From NCBI GenBank assembly GCA_963791575.1, contig CAWBSY010000021.1, positions 1-64,000 on the forward strand: 64,000 nucleotides of DNA, written 5' to 3'. The DNA comes from JAOAPG01 sp963791575. Its GTDB lineage: Bacteria > Acidobacteriota > Terriglobia > Terriglobales > Acidobacteriaceae. Positions within the stretch are counted from its first letter, which is position 1; every line of letters begins with the position of its first letter. A program made the translations under genes and the position numbers. The notes under the pieces were generated by a model. The model made no database searches and had not been told where the DNA came from. It worked only from the letters and a program-made list of their open reading frames with translations. Below, piece by piece: positions 33,452 through 42,808 of the stretch.

Positions 33452-35098
33452 ATGCCAGCAAAGCTAAAGCGCAGAACGTCACTCAAACCGGCCAGCCGCA
33501 AGCCGCCGCAAAAGTCGGCCAGCACTCCGATTGAAAACTTGCCTCCCCACATTGCAAACAGTAACAAGGAGCAATTTTCTTTTCTGCTGGGAGAAGACTT
33601 CGTCGAAAAGCACAACGTGGCTTGGCGAGTTGAGTTAGCGCAGGAAGACGTGGGCAATCCGCTCATGGAGCCGGAATTTCCCTGGGAGAGCGCGGCAGTT
33701 TTCAGCCATGGAACCATCATGGTCGATCCGATCGACGGACTTTGGAAAGCCTGGTACATCTCTTGCCGGCAAACCAAATTGCAATCGTCGGCAGAGCGAA
33801 GACTTTGTTATGCGGAGTCCAAAGACGGACTGACGTGGATTCGCCCGAAGCTCGACATCTGTCCGTTTCCTGGCTTTCCCCGTACCAATATTTTGCTCGA
33901 CATCGAATCGGGTGGTTCATCCCAACACGCATCAGTGATCGTCCATCCCGATGCGCCTCCCGATGAGCGATATGAGATGTTCGTCATCCGCTTGCCCGGC
34001 TGGGAACATCCGCAAAAGATAGTCAAGGGTTTCGCCCTGCCCGCTGACCGATCCACTCATGCTGGCGGCAAAGGGGAATTCAAGCCCGGCTATTTTCGCT
34101 ATCGATCGAGAGATGGGAAGAAATGGATTCCCTGGGAAGTTACGAATCTGGAAACGTCTGATAGCGGCTGGATCTCTCAACTTCCGGACGGATCTTATGT
34201 GGCTTATCACAAAAGCGTCATCCCTACGCCGCCCGGAGGCTTGGTCCCCTACGACATCGCGGCGGGCGCATGCCGAATTATGGTGCGGCGCACCAGCCGG
34301 GATGGAACGGCGTGGACACCCTACGAACCGGTCGTGACGCCCGACTGGCAGGACGCGCAGGACACTCAGTTCATGGAACTGACACATCTCGACGAACGAG
34401 GAGGAATGGTTGGACTGGTGACGGTTTATCATTTGCTGAACCAGACCATCGACGTTCAATTTGCGGGATCGCGCGATGGCAAAAGATGGTGGCGTCCAGA
34501 TCGGCGCGCCTGTCTGCCGCTCCGCGCCCTAGGTGATTTGGGGGGTGGAATGATTTGGCCGATGCATCCTTTGATTCAGAAAAAAGGACGTATTTACCTT
34601 TACTACTCTGCGTGCGAAGGTCTGCACAATGATTTTCACAGCACCGATCCGGTGGAGCGAATGAAGGCGGCTAACTTTCCGCGCTGGCCGCACTATTGGG
34701 AGCCGCTGGTTTTGAATCAGGACTCTTACAGTCCGGTGCGCGGCGTGTTGTGGTTTTACGGATCGCTCTGCCGCGCATCCTGGGAAGCCGGCCGCTTGTG
34801 GGCCGCGGTGACGGCTACGGGGGGAAGCAAAGAAGGTACGCTCATGACCAGGAATTTGAATGCAGGTGGGAAACAGATCACGGTAAATGTCTCCACCATA
34901 AAAGAAGGGACACTCACGGCGGAATTAGTGAAGAACGGAAAACCAATTCGCGGATTTACCCGAGCCGACTGTAAACCGATCCGTGGAGACCATCACGCAA
35001 AGTTGCTGCAATGGAAGGGTGTCACCCGTTGTCCCCCGGAAAACGTGCAAATTCGTTTTTATCTGCAACGCGCCAAGTTCTACGGATTCGATTTGTAG
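33452..35098 (+). CDS. Propeller-type GH43/GH32-like protein, paralogue 1 of 3
   Basis: A 548-residue protein of a three-member family in this window (others at 37965 and 41071). Conserved blocks: NVAWRVELAQEDVGNPL near residue 65, FSHGTIMVDPIDGLWKAWY near 90, YAESKDGLTWIRPKLD, NILLDIESGGSSQHASVI, RWWRPDRRAC, LGGGMIWPMHPLIQKKGRIY, and a C-terminal FYLQRAKFYGFDL. Repeated DG-W and IYLYY motifs suggest a five-bladed propeller like GH43 or GH32 enzymes, plus a C-terminal beta domain (about 440-548). No signal peptide. Catalytic acids are not obvious, so it may be hydrolytic or purely binding. First of a plus-strand operon with adenylate kinase and a PhyH protein. Confidence 0.7.
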   Translation: MPAKLKRRTSLKPASRKPPQKSASTPIENLPPHIANSNKEQFSFLLGEDFVEKHNVAWRVELAQEDVGNPLMEPEFPWESAAVFSHGTIMVDPIDGLWKAWYISCRQTKLQSSAERRLCYAESKDGLTWIRPKLDICPFPGFPRTNILLDIESGGSSQHASVIVHPDAPPDERYEMFVIRLPGWEHPQKIVKGFALPADRSTHAGGKGEFKPGYFRYRSRDGKKWIPWEVTNLETSDSGWISQLPDGSYVAYHKSVIPTPPGGLVPYDIAAGACRIMVRRTSRDGTAWTPYEPVVTPDWQDAQDTQFMELTHLDERGGMVGLVTVYHLLNQTIDVQFAGSRDGKRWWRPDRRACLPLRALGDLGGGMIWPMHPLIQKKGRIYLYYSACEGLHNDFHSTDPVERMKAANFPRWPHYWEPLVLNQDSYSPVRGVLWFYGSLCRASWEAGRLWAAVTATGGSKEGTLMTRNLNAGGKQITVNVSTIKEGTLTAELVKNGKPIRGFTRADCKPIRGDHHAKLLQWKGVTRCPPENVQIRFYLQRAKFYGFDL

Positions 35099-35144
35099 GA
35101 TTACACAACCTGGCAACCGCAAGAAACCGAGGAGACGATGCACG

Positions 35145-35858
35145 ATGTTGGCGGAGAACGGCGGCATGCAAGCAGCCAAGGCGCGAGGACCAGTGTTTGT
35201 AGTTCTGCTCGGCCCTCCCGGCTGCGGAAAAGGTACACAAGCCAGGGAGTTGTCGAAGGCCGTCGGACTGGCTCACATTTCGACAGGCGATATATTGCGT
35301 AGGGCAGCGAAGGAAGATACAGAATTGGGCCGCATGATTCAAAGCAAAATGACCGCCGGCGAACTCGTTCCGGATAGTCTGGTTTGCCAAAGCGTCGTCT
35401 CCCGGACCAGCCAGCCGGATTGCGAACGCGGCGCGATTCTGGATGGGTTTCCTCGAACTCTGGAGCAGGCAATTTTCCTGTGTCCAATGCTGCCGCTCCG
35501 GCGGACCGTTGTGCTGAACCTGCAAATCGATCGCACAGTTCTTATGCAACGAATATTGGGGCGGCGCACGTGTCCAACCTGTGGAGAGATTTACAACATT
35601 CATTTCCGGCCGCCACGCATGACTGGATTTTGCGATCGCGATTCCGTGCCGCTCGAACGCCGCACTGACGACAATGAAGTGACCGTGCAACAACGGCTGG
35701 TCGAGTACGAAAACCAAATTCAACCATTAGCTGATTTTTTCAGAGATATGAATATCCGGCGCGATATAAGCGCCGATGCGGAGCCAGCGGTACTCACCGC
35801 GAAACTTTGCGAACTCGTGAAAACCGCAATTAGCAATTCAGATAAGGAGGACAACTGA
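35145..35858 (+). CDS. adk: Adenylate kinase, zinc-lid type
   Basis: A 237-residue adenylate kinase (AMP + ATP to 2 ADP). P-loop GPPGCGKGT at residues 23-31, AMP site DGFPRT at 100-105, and a zinc-binding LID with Cys143, Cys146, Cys163 and Asp166 (CPTC and CDRD). The ATG at 35145 has GAGGAG about 10 nt upstream and begins 46 bp after the propeller-type gene; an open frame begins earlier at 34983 but would overlap it out of phase. This is odd company for a housekeeping enzyme: it shares an operon with a glycan protein and PhyH (1-bp overlap with the latter). The normal adk sits in the ribosomal-protein cluster, so this is likely a second copy, possibly for AMP removal beside an AMP-forming ATPase (see HyuA/HyuB). 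Confidence 0.92.
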   Translation: MLAENGGMQAAKARGPVFVVLLGPPGCGKGTQARELSKAVGLAHISTGDILRRAAKEDTELGRMIQSKMTAGELVPDSLVCQSVVSRTSQPDCERGAILDGFPRTLEQAIFLCPMLPLRRTVVLNLQIDRTVLMQRILGRRTCPTCGEIYNIHFRPPRMTGFCDRDSVPLERRTDDNEVTVQQRLVEYENQIQPLADFFRDMNIRRDISADAEPAVLTAKLCELVKTAISNSDKEDN

Positions 35859-36838
35859 TGAGCACCTCATCCGTAGTTGTCGATCTGAAGCAATTTGATG
35901 AATCAGGATATTTTATCGCCCGAGGCCTGCTCGATGAGGAGAAAGATCTCCGACCCGTCAAGGAAGAATATTCCGCACTTTTGGATTTCCTGGCGGAAAC
36001 CTGGCATCAAGAAGGAAAGGTCACATCCACCTATCGCGATCTTCCCTTCGCCGAACGGCTTTGCAAATTTGTCTCTGAAGGCCAGGATTGCCTGAAGTAT
36101 TTCGATATCATCCTACCCTCGAATTGTAGCGCCGACACGCCAATCCATCTTGGACCCGCAGTCTTCCATCTCATGAGGAATGCCCGGATTCTTGACATGA
36201 TAGAAACGCTGATTGGCGACGAAATTTATTCCACCCCGGTACAACACATTCGTATCAAGACTCCGGAAAAAATCGTTCCAAAAGAACTGCTGAACGGATT
36301 GACCGCGGCTGTGGGCTGGCATCAGGACATGGGGGTGGTGAATCCGGAAGCCGATGACACAACCATGATCTCAGTTTGGGTCGCTGTTCTGGATGCCACG
36401 GTGGAAAACGGCTGCTTACAGGTTGTACCCGGAAGTCATCGCGGCGATTTGGCAGTGCACTGCAACTACAACGAAGAGAAAAAACAATACGCACAAATCA
36501 ATATCCCGGACAAACTGGTCGCTCCAAACCATCTACCACTTCCCATGAAGGCAGGCGATGTATTGTTCTTTCACAAAAAGTTAATGCACTCGTCGTTGCC
36601 AAATACCAGCGACGGCATTCGATGGAGCTTCGACCTTCGCTACAACCCGATCGGTCAGCCCACGGGACGCGCATGGCTTCCGGGCTTCGTAGCCCGCAGC
36701 AAATCGCAGCCGGAACTTGAGTTGAGAGATGCCGCGGCCTGGGCAGATCTTTGGCTGCAGGCTCGGGTGCGTCTGTCGTCCGGCGAGGGAATCAAACCGT
36801 CAAGCCGATGGGATTCCAATCATCCGCTGTGCGCGTAG
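35858..36838 (+). CDS. Phytanoyl-CoA dioxygenase (PhyH)-family protein
   Basis: A 326-residue Fe(II)/2-oxoglutarate-dependent oxygenase-like protein with the cupin barrel. Iron ligands His155 and Asp157 (GWHQDMG) and His244 (KLMHSSLPN), and the 2-oxoglutarate Arg255 in GIRWSFDLRYN, are all in place, so it should be active. Family members hydroxylate unactivated carbons of lipids, sugars or antibiotic precursors. Start codon overlaps the adk stop by 1 bp (TGATG) with a strong AAGGAGG site before it. Last of the plus-strand operon, tail to tail with the Asp-box protein. What it hydroxylates is unknown; a demethylation or deoxygenation of a decorated sugar is possible. Confidence 0.9.
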   Translation: MSTSSVVVDLKQFDESGYFIARGLLDEEKDLRPVKEEYSALLDFLAETWHQEGKVTSTYRDLPFAERLCKFVSEGQDCLKYFDIILPSNCSADTPIHLGPAVFHLMRNARILDMIETLIGDEIYSTPVQHIRIKTPEKIVPKELLNGLTAAVGWHQDMGVVNPEADDTTMISVWVAVLDATVENGCLQVVPGSHRGDLAVHCNYNEEKKQYAQINIPDKLVAPNHLPLPMKAGDVLFFHKKLMHSSLPNTSDGIRWSFDLRYNPIGQPTGRAWLPGFVARSKSQPELELRDAAAWADLWLQARVRLSSGEGIKPSSRWDSNHPLCA

Positions 36839-36855
36839 AGATCGAACGGTCTTAA

Positions 36856-37968
36856 CTATTCAGCTCGGACGCCCCGATTGATGAGCACTTTAAGTCGGCA
36901 CTGATCGCTCGCAGGCTTTCCGGCCTCAACATCAGCTTCTGTGAATGTCGCCAGGAGAATTTCCTTGGCCTGGGTCCGTTCCCGATCATAAACGACATAA
37001 CTCACGCCCTCGGCAGTTTCGATTCCATCTGGATAAGAAACTTCAGCGCGCTCATCGAGCAACAGGTTGCCGTACCAGCTTTTTCCATCGTCGTCTGAAA
37101 GGGCGGCGGTGAGGTTATTTCGGCCCTGAAAACGATGGTGATTGATCAGCAACAACCGGCCAGACCGCAAACGCCGAATGAAGAACCGTGAACAAGGTCC
37201 CTCAAGAACATTTTCCTTAGAAGCGGTCCAGGTTTTTCCGCCATCGAACGAAACCGCTTCTCCGATTCCTGTATAGGTTCGCACCAGCATCCATAGGCTT
37301 CCATCGCGTCGTTCAACGATCATATGTTCATCGAACTGACGATTCGGCACATCCGCTTGACCCAGCAAGATCCACGTTTGCCCTTGATCCGATGAAGAGT
37401 AGACGTTCGAAAAACGCAGCGGCCGCATGTCTTCACGAGGAACAAATCCGGCGTGTTCGTGGCTCCAAACGGCGCCGCACCCTAACCAGGTGCCACTGCG
37501 CAACACCGTGGGTTTGTTCATCATCACTCCATCGAACAGACGCCGCGGCTCCGTCCAGGTCAACGTCGATGCCGAAGAATCAATACACCGAACCGTCCAG
37601 ACACCAGCGCGCCCATCAAACACGCCATAACTCTGTGACCAAGACCACCATAGAGCTCCATCCGGATCCCGCCACAAAACTGGATCGAATGCCCGCACGG
37701 GAGTTGGGGGATCGACAACAGCCACTGGATCGGACCAAGTCCGGCCATCATCTTCGCTGGTGACCAGAAGAATGTAGTTTTCCGGCCCTTCAGTATCGCC
37801 ACCGCTGTACCAGGTTACGAACAATCGCCCATTTTCCGTGCGTTCGATGCCAGGAATTCCCTGCCACACACGCCGTTCCGTCGAATACTCAGCGCCCGGC
37901 ATCGTGTTGATCGATGTAGGTTCGAGGGAAAGGTCCTCATCGCTGCCGGGAAATGTTGTTTTCGTCAT
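36856..37968 (-). CDS. BNR/Asp-box repeat protein, sialidase-like
   Basis: A 370-residue six-bladed propeller with four Asp-boxes: SEDDGRTWSD, SSDQGQTWIL, SFDGGKTWTA and SDDDGKSWYG. The FRIP-like motif is replaced by GIPGIERTENGRL, so a sialidase activity is not supported; it may be a glycosidase or a ligand-binding protein. No signal peptide. The ATG at 37968 overlaps the stop of the upstream propeller gene by 4 bp (ATGA), which indicates coupling; a longer frame from 38133 would overlap that gene extensively. Last gene of the 42711-36856 operon. Confidence 0.78.
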   Translation of the reverse strand: MTKTTFPGSDEDLSLEPTSINTMPGAEYSTERRVWQGIPGIERTENGRLFVTWYSGGDTEGPENYILLVTSEDDGRTWSDPVAVVDPPTPVRAFDPVLWRDPDGALWWSWSQSYGVFDGRAGVWTVRCIDSSASTLTWTEPRRLFDGVMMNKPTVLRSGTWLGCGAVWSHEHAGFVPREDMRPLRFSNVYSSSDQGQTWILLGQADVPNRQFDEHMIVERRDGSLWMLVRTYTGIGEAVSFDGGKTWTASKENVLEGPCSRFFIRRLRSGRLLLINHHRFQGRNNLTAALSDDDGKSWYGNLLLDERAEVSYPDGIETAEGVSYVVYDRERTQAKEILLATFTEADVEAGKPASDQCRLKVLINRGVRAE

Positions 37969-39623
37969 TGCATCTTCGCCGATTCCGCCGGCTTGCTCTG
38001 GCCGCTGAATTGGAAGCCGTACAGAAATACTCTCTTCAAATAGAATTTTGCCTTGGTCGCTTCCTTTGGAGCTTTGTTCCCGCCGGTCCACTTCACTTTC
38101 AAAACATGATGGTCGCCCTTCAACGGAGGGCAATCTTTCCGAGTGAATCCTGCGATGGGCTGGTCGTGCGCATCGAGAAGCTCCACCTGCAAATAGCCTT
38201 CATCGAATCCCGCGACAGAGACTTTTTTTGCCGGCCGGGTGACAATATTCACTGATAGCTCCTTCCCTGCAAGCTCCTGGGGCTTGGTTACAGCCATGCC
38301 CACGGTTGGTCCGCCCGCCGAACTGATGAGCGCATAGAGCCGGTCGAATTGCCAGGATGCTCTGCAAAGGGCCGTGTTGAAGGGAAGAAAATGTCCGCCC
38401 TGATCAATCACAGTTTGTTCGAACGCGACTGTTTTTGAGGGTGCGAGCGTGTCAGAAATTTGCCGGTGCGTGCCCTCAGACGCTCCGTAATACATATAGA
38501 GGCGACCGTTTTGCACGATGAGGTTCTGGCTTTGCCAGATCATTCCTCCGCCATAATCGCCGAGAGGCGAGTTCCCCAGGATGGGACGGCGATCGGGAAA
38601 CCACCAATGGCTGCCATCGTGAGACGCCGCGACACGCACGTCCTGTGTTTGTGAGAGCGGATGGTACATGGTGACCGTCGCCACAAATCCGCCGGGCACC
38701 GTAATCGGAACCAGCTCTTGATATTGCGTGTCCCGATGATCGAGCTCGTCGCCGGTGAGCATCATCGATTCATCTCTGGTCCAGTTCTTTCCGTCCTTGC
38801 TGGTGGCCCGGAAAATCGTACGGCGAGCGCCGTCTTCATAGGGAGGCAAATGATCGGTGGGTTGCCGTTCACCGGCGATCCGGTAAAAGGCAAAATACTC
38901 GTCGGGCTTCGGGTGATAGATGAAAGCCAGATCGCCTTTCATGGGATCGCGCACGGAAACATTGCTGAATTCCCATTTGTAGCCATCGCGAGAGTGGTAG
39001 AGATAGTAGGCGCTGTCTCCCTCAGGCGGCTTCCCTTCCAGTGACCCTTCGCGAAGTAGAAACATTTTGTACGGTGCTGCATGGTCCGATGGATCAGTCA
39101 GAATAGAAGCATAGGCGGAAGTGCCTTGATCCAGACGCATTAGAATGTTGGTCTTTTTGTGATCACCAAATGGAACTTCAGAAAGCTCAGGCCGGGTCCA
39201 GCGCACGCCGTCGGCGCTCTCGTACACACAGAGACGGCGTTTGTGACCCTGGTCAGAGCCCCAAGGCTTGTTCCAATCTTCGTAATTCTCCTCGGGAGTA
39301 GTGCAGACAACGTAAGCTCGCCACTTCCCGCTGATCGGATCGTGGAACACCGAGCCATGGATGCCGACGCCGCCGGAATCCCATGGCATCTCTCCCTCAA
39401 CGAGCGGATTGGCAGGATCGAGCGTTCCCGGCTCGACCCGCCACGCCAGCAAATGCAGAACACTGAAATCGTCCGGCATCAGCAGCGGCATTCTGCCTGA
39501 TTGCGGACCTGTCGCTGTCCCTGACTGTGCATGCGTAAGCGCTCCGAGGGCAGTGGAAACGATCAGGCCGGCCAGCGTGAGTTTTAAACAATGGCTAAAG
39601 CTTTTCGTTCTTCTTCCAGTCAC
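37965..39623 (-). CDS. Exported propeller-type GH43/GH32-like protein, paralogue 2 of 3
   Basis: A 552-residue member of the same family as 33452 and 41071, but with a signal peptide (residues 1-32, LAGLIVSTALGALTHAQ). Matching blocks: LLAWRVEPGTLDPANPLVEG, VFHDPISGKWRAYVV, YESADGVRWTRPEL, ILMRLDQGTSAYASIL, HWWFPDRRPILGNSPLGDYG, MIWQSQNLIVQNGRLY, and the C-terminal FYLKRVFLYGFQF. It is more divergent in the middle than the other two. Being exported, it may act on the glycan in the periplasm before import, while its paralogues work inside. Coupled to the Asp-box gene by an ATGA overlap. Confidence 0.75.
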   Translation of the reverse strand: MTGRRTKSFSHCLKLTLAGLIVSTALGALTHAQSGTATGPQSGRMPLLMPDDFSVLHLLAWRVEPGTLDPANPLVEGEMPWDSGGVGIHGSVFHDPISGKWRAYVVCTTPEENYEDWNKPWGSDQGHKRRLCVYESADGVRWTRPELSEVPFGDHKKTNILMRLDQGTSAYASILTDPSDHAAPYKMFLLREGSLEGKPPEGDSAYYLYHSRDGYKWEFSNVSVRDPMKGDLAFIYHPKPDEYFAFYRIAGERQPTDHLPPYEDGARRTIFRATSKDGKNWTRDESMMLTGDELDHRDTQYQELVPITVPGGFVATVTMYHPLSQTQDVRVAASHDGSHWWFPDRRPILGNSPLGDYGGGMIWQSQNLIVQNGRLYMYYGASEGTHRQISDTLAPSKTVAFEQTVIDQGGHFLPFNTALCRASWQFDRLYALISSAGGPTVGMAVTKPQELAGKELSVNIVTRPAKKVSVAGFDEGYLQVELLDAHDQPIAGFTRKDCPPLKGDHHVLKVKWTGGNKAPKEATKAKFYLKRVFLYGFQFSGQSKPAESAKMQ

Positions 39624-39669
39624 TTCAGTCCTCGTTTCGTACTTTGTGATGTTCTAAGCCGAAAACAAA

Positions 39670-41013
39670 TCAGGAATGGCTCGCTTCCATGGATTGATCG
39701 GCATTGACAAAAAACCACAATGCTCCAGCGGTCAGAGTGAGCAGTCCGGCAAAATCCAGTGCCCGCGTCCATCCAAAGTGAGTAGCGATATAAGCGGTAA
39801 GTACAGGCGAAATCCACCCGCCCAGATTCCCTCCCATGTTCATCAAGCCGGAGAGAGATCCGGAAAACTTTTGCGATAGATCATTGCAGGCGGCCCACCA
39901 ACCCGTGGTGGCAAATCCGATAAATCCAGCGGCAGCGGCAAGAAAAAGAATTGCCAGCTTGTTGTCGGCCGTGTGACTACCAAGCCAAAGCAATGTTGTC
40001 GAAGAGATCAATCCTATCCAGACGGCGCTCTGCCGGCCTCTGCGCCGGCCCATGCGGATCACCGCGGCATCCGAGACCGCGCCTCCAACGGGAGTCAAAA
40101 TCGCCATGGCGATAAACGGAGTTGTCCCCCACAGGCCGCCCTGCATGATTGTCAAATGCCGGACTTGCACCAGATATAAAAAAAACCACGTGTAGTAGAG
40201 ATAGGAGGCGTATCCGACGAAAAAATAACTGAGGACCAAAAGCCATGCTGAGGAATTTAGAAATATTTCCTTCCACTGCAAAGAAACGTGCGCCGTCGTG
40301 ATGTCCGCAGTGCCAAAGGGGTGAGCATGAATTCGCGCGAACTCGGCCTCATTCACACCGGGGTGCTGTTCGGGACGGTCGGTCACATAGAAGTACCAAA
40401 CGATCGCAATGACGATCCCAATACATCCGCAAACGTAAAAAGAAGTTTGCCAGCCCCATTTCCTCATCATCGACGCGATCAAGACCGGCGTCAGCACACC
40501 CCCCAACCCGATGCCAGCGAGAAACATGCTGTTTCCAATACCGCGCTGAGTTGCCGCCATCCAGGAAGAAACAATCTTGTTGGCATTGGGAAAGGTAGCG
40601 CCCTCACCCAAGCCAATCAGAAAACGAATGATTGCGAAGGACCACGCCACTCCGAACCAGCGAGCGAACAGCAGGTGTGGCGCGATGGCGGTCGCCGCTG
40701 AAAAAATCGACCACCAGAGAATCGCTGCTGTGATTACCGTGCGCGGACCATAGTGATCGGCGAGCCATCCACCGGGAACCTGAAAGAACGCGTACCCCAA
40801 AATGAAGGCGCTCAAAATCCAGCCCAGGGTTTGTGTACTGAGCCGGAACTGCTGCTGGATGAATTGTCCTGCGATGCTAAGGTTGAGCCGATCCAGAAAA
40901 GTCAGCGCAGAAACAATCGCAAGCAGTGCCATCACATGCCAGCGCACATGCGTGGAACGGCCCGCACTTTCGTCGATGCTCGGCGTGCTCCGCGATGATT
41001 CGAAGTGATTCAT
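39670..41013 (-). CDS. MFS transporter of the anion:cation symporter type (sugar-acid carrier-like)
   Basis: A 447-residue major facilitator with about 12 membrane segments. The motif ALTFLDRLNLSIAG and the glycine-rich GEGATFPNANKIVSSWM are typical of the ACS family (GudP, ExuT, DgoT), which take up hexuronates, glucarate or galactonate. This matches the sugar-acid enzymes of the locus. ATG 41013 (MNHFESS) is preferred; an in-frame start at 41043 adds 10 residues. It lies between two of the paralogous propeller proteins, so its substrate is probably what they release. Confidence 0.9.
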   Translation of the reverse strand: MNHFESSRSTPSIDESAGRSTHVRWHVMALLAIVSALTFLDRLNLSIAGQFIQQQFRLSTQTLGWILSAFILGYAFFQVPGGWLADHYGPRTVITAAILWWSIFSAATAIAPHLLFARWFGVAWSFAIIRFLIGLGEGATFPNANKIVSSWMAATQRGIGNSMFLAGIGLGGVLTPVLIASMMRKWGWQTSFYVCGCIGIVIAIVWYFYVTDRPEQHPGVNEAEFARIHAHPFGTADITTAHVSLQWKEIFLNSSAWLLVLSYFFVGYASYLYYTWFFLYLVQVRHLTIMQGGLWGTTPFIAMAILTPVGGAVSDAAVIRMGRRRGRQSAVWIGLISSTTLLWLGSHTADNKLAILFLAAAAGFIGFATTGWWAACNDLSQKFSGSLSGLMNMGGNLGGWISPVLTAYIATHFGWTRALDFAGLLTLTAGALWFFVNADQSMEASHS

Positions 41014-41070
41014 GCGTCCAGGCAAAAATGTTTGACTTATCACGCCGAGACTTCGTCGGATGAAAATCGC

Positions 41071-42711
41071 TTACTCCCAATCGAACGAATACAGCCGCGT
41101 CTGATTGAGATAAAAGCGAACACGGATTTCTCCCGCCGGAACGCGATCACCGCCCTTCCATTTGATGAACGCCGCTTCGCTGTCTCCCTTGAATGGCGTG
41201 CAATCTTCACGGCTGAATCCGGGAATCGGTTTTTCGTCGCTTACGAAATCAGGCGCGAGCGGGCCTTCGCGCCCCGGAACTGATTTTCCTTGCAGCAGTT
41301 CCACTCGCAAAGAACCGTTGCGAATGGTCTGTGCATTGATTCGCAATCGCTTGCCGGATACCGAAAGCGGTTTGGTTCCGAGCATTCCTTCCATGGGCCC
41401 GCCACTCGCGGTAACCGCGGCCCACAGACGTCCTAACTTCCAGGAAGCCCGGCAACCGGCGCTGTGAAACCATGTCATGCTGGCGTTCGGAGAGTAGGCA
41501 TCCATTTCCGTTCCTGAGCGCAATCCTGTTGCATAGTTCGGCCATTTGAATGTTTTGCGAAAATCCTGCACTAGCTCCGTGGTCATATAGTCGGCGTGCA
41601 GTCCGTCGCATCCGGCATAGTAGAAGTACAATCTGCCGTCATGATGAAAGGGCGACTGCAAGGGCCAAATCATGCCGCCGCCATAATTGCCAAGTTTATT
41701 AAGCGGAACGCAGGGACGCCGATCGGGACGCCACCAGCGTTTGCCATCGCGCGACGCGGCAAATTGAATGTCAATTGTTTGTGTGAGTAGGTGATAGACA
41801 GCCAGGATCCCGATGTAGCCGCCCTTTTCGGGAAGCGTATCGAGTTCCATGAATTGCGTATCTTGTGGATCGAGCCAATCCGGCATGATCACTGGCTCGT
41901 AGGCTGACCAGTTGGTGCCGTCTTCGCTGGTACGAACCACAATGTAACGGCATTCGCCGACGGCCACGTCATAAGGCACTAAGCCGCCCGGAGGCACGGG
42001 CATGATTCCCTTGTAGAAAGTGCGGTAAGTTCCATCCTCCACTTGATGAACCAAAATACTGTCGCGGGTGCTGAGTCCCAACTTCTCCCAGGGCTCCCAA
42101 TGCTTTCCGTCCGCGGAATGGTAACGATAGACTCCCGCGGTGCTTTTGGTTTCTCCCTTGGCCAGAGGGAATCCTTTGACCACCGAGTTCGGTCCCGACT
42201 CCTCGGGATACCGCAGCAAAAACATCTCATAGCGATAATCGGCGGGCGCGTCGGGATGAAAAATGACGGAAGGGTGTTGGCACAATCCGCCGGAATCGAG
42301 GTCTAACAAAATGTTGGTTTTCTTGCCATCGCGCAACACGATGTCGAGTTCCGGCCTCGTCCAATTCACGCCGTCCTTAGATTCGGCATAGGTGAGAATG
42401 CGCCCGGCCGCGGGATTTTCCGCTGGCCCCTTGCCCAGATGTTTACTCAAATACCAGGCCTTCCACAAATTGTCCGTGGGATCGACCATCACGGCGCCAT
42501 GAAGAAAAACGCAGGCGCTGTCCCATTCGTTCTCGGGTTCGACCAATGGATTCTTCGGATCTTGTTCCGCTTCCTCAACACGCCAGGCAATGTTGCGTCG
42601 TTCGAGAAAGTCTTCACTCATCAAGAAAGAAAACTGCTGATCTTTGTTGTGGACATAGGCGGGCAATTTTGCAGGCGCCGAGCTACTTTTGGATCCGGCT
42701 TTGTTAGGCAC
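41071..42711 (-). CDS. Propeller-type GH43/GH32-like protein, paralogue 3 of 3
   Basis: A 546-residue protein, the closest relative of the one at 33452: NIAWRVEEAEQDPKNPLVEP, MVDPTDNLWKAWYL, TYAESKDGVNWTRPELDIVL, NILLDLDSGGLCQHPSVI, RWWRPDRRPCVPLNKLGNYG, MIWPLQSPFHHDGRLYFY, FYLNQTRLYSFDWE. No signal peptide. Start: GTG 42711, because AGGAGG (42720-42725) lies exactly 8 nt upstream; the earlier in-frame GTG at 42741 has no ribosome-binding site. First gene of the minus-strand operon to 36856, divergent from the mutarotase-like gene at 42986. The tight pair of conserved W/D motifs suggests a sugar-binding cleft. Confidence 0.75.
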   Translation of the reverse strand: MPNKAGSKSSSAPAKLPAYVHNKDQQFSFLMSEDFLERRNIAWRVEEAEQDPKNPLVEPENEWDSACVFLHGAVMVDPTDNLWKAWYLSKHLGKGPAENPAAGRILTYAESKDGVNWTRPELDIVLRDGKKTNILLDLDSGGLCQHPSVIFHPDAPADYRYEMFLLRYPEESGPNSVVKGFPLAKGETKSTAGVYRYHSADGKHWEPWEKLGLSTRDSILVHQVEDGTYRTFYKGIMPVPPGGLVPYDVAVGECRYIVVRTSEDGTNWSAYEPVIMPDWLDPQDTQFMELDTLPEKGGYIGILAVYHLLTQTIDIQFAASRDGKRWWRPDRRPCVPLNKLGNYGGGMIWPLQSPFHHDGRLYFYYAGCDGLHADYMTTELVQDFRKTFKWPNYATGLRSGTEMDAYSPNASMTWFHSAGCRASWKLGRLWAAVTASGGPMEGMLGTKPLSVSGKRLRINAQTIRNGSLRVELLQGKSVPGREGPLAPDFVSDEKPIPGFSREDCTPFKGDSEAAFIKWKGGDRVPAGEIRVRFYLNQTRLYSFDWE

Positions 42712-42808
42712 TACGCTATCCTCCTGAATCGAAGCTGGCACTTAACTGGATTATTAGAGATTTTCTTCGAAATAGTTGGGTAAAGCTTTTTGAATTCCCA
42801 ATATTTAT

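Noticed and set aside
36856..37968. Sialidase identity
   Set aside because: Four Asp-boxes are present but the FRIP arginine motif is not; Asp-boxes occur in many propellers that do not act on sialic acid.
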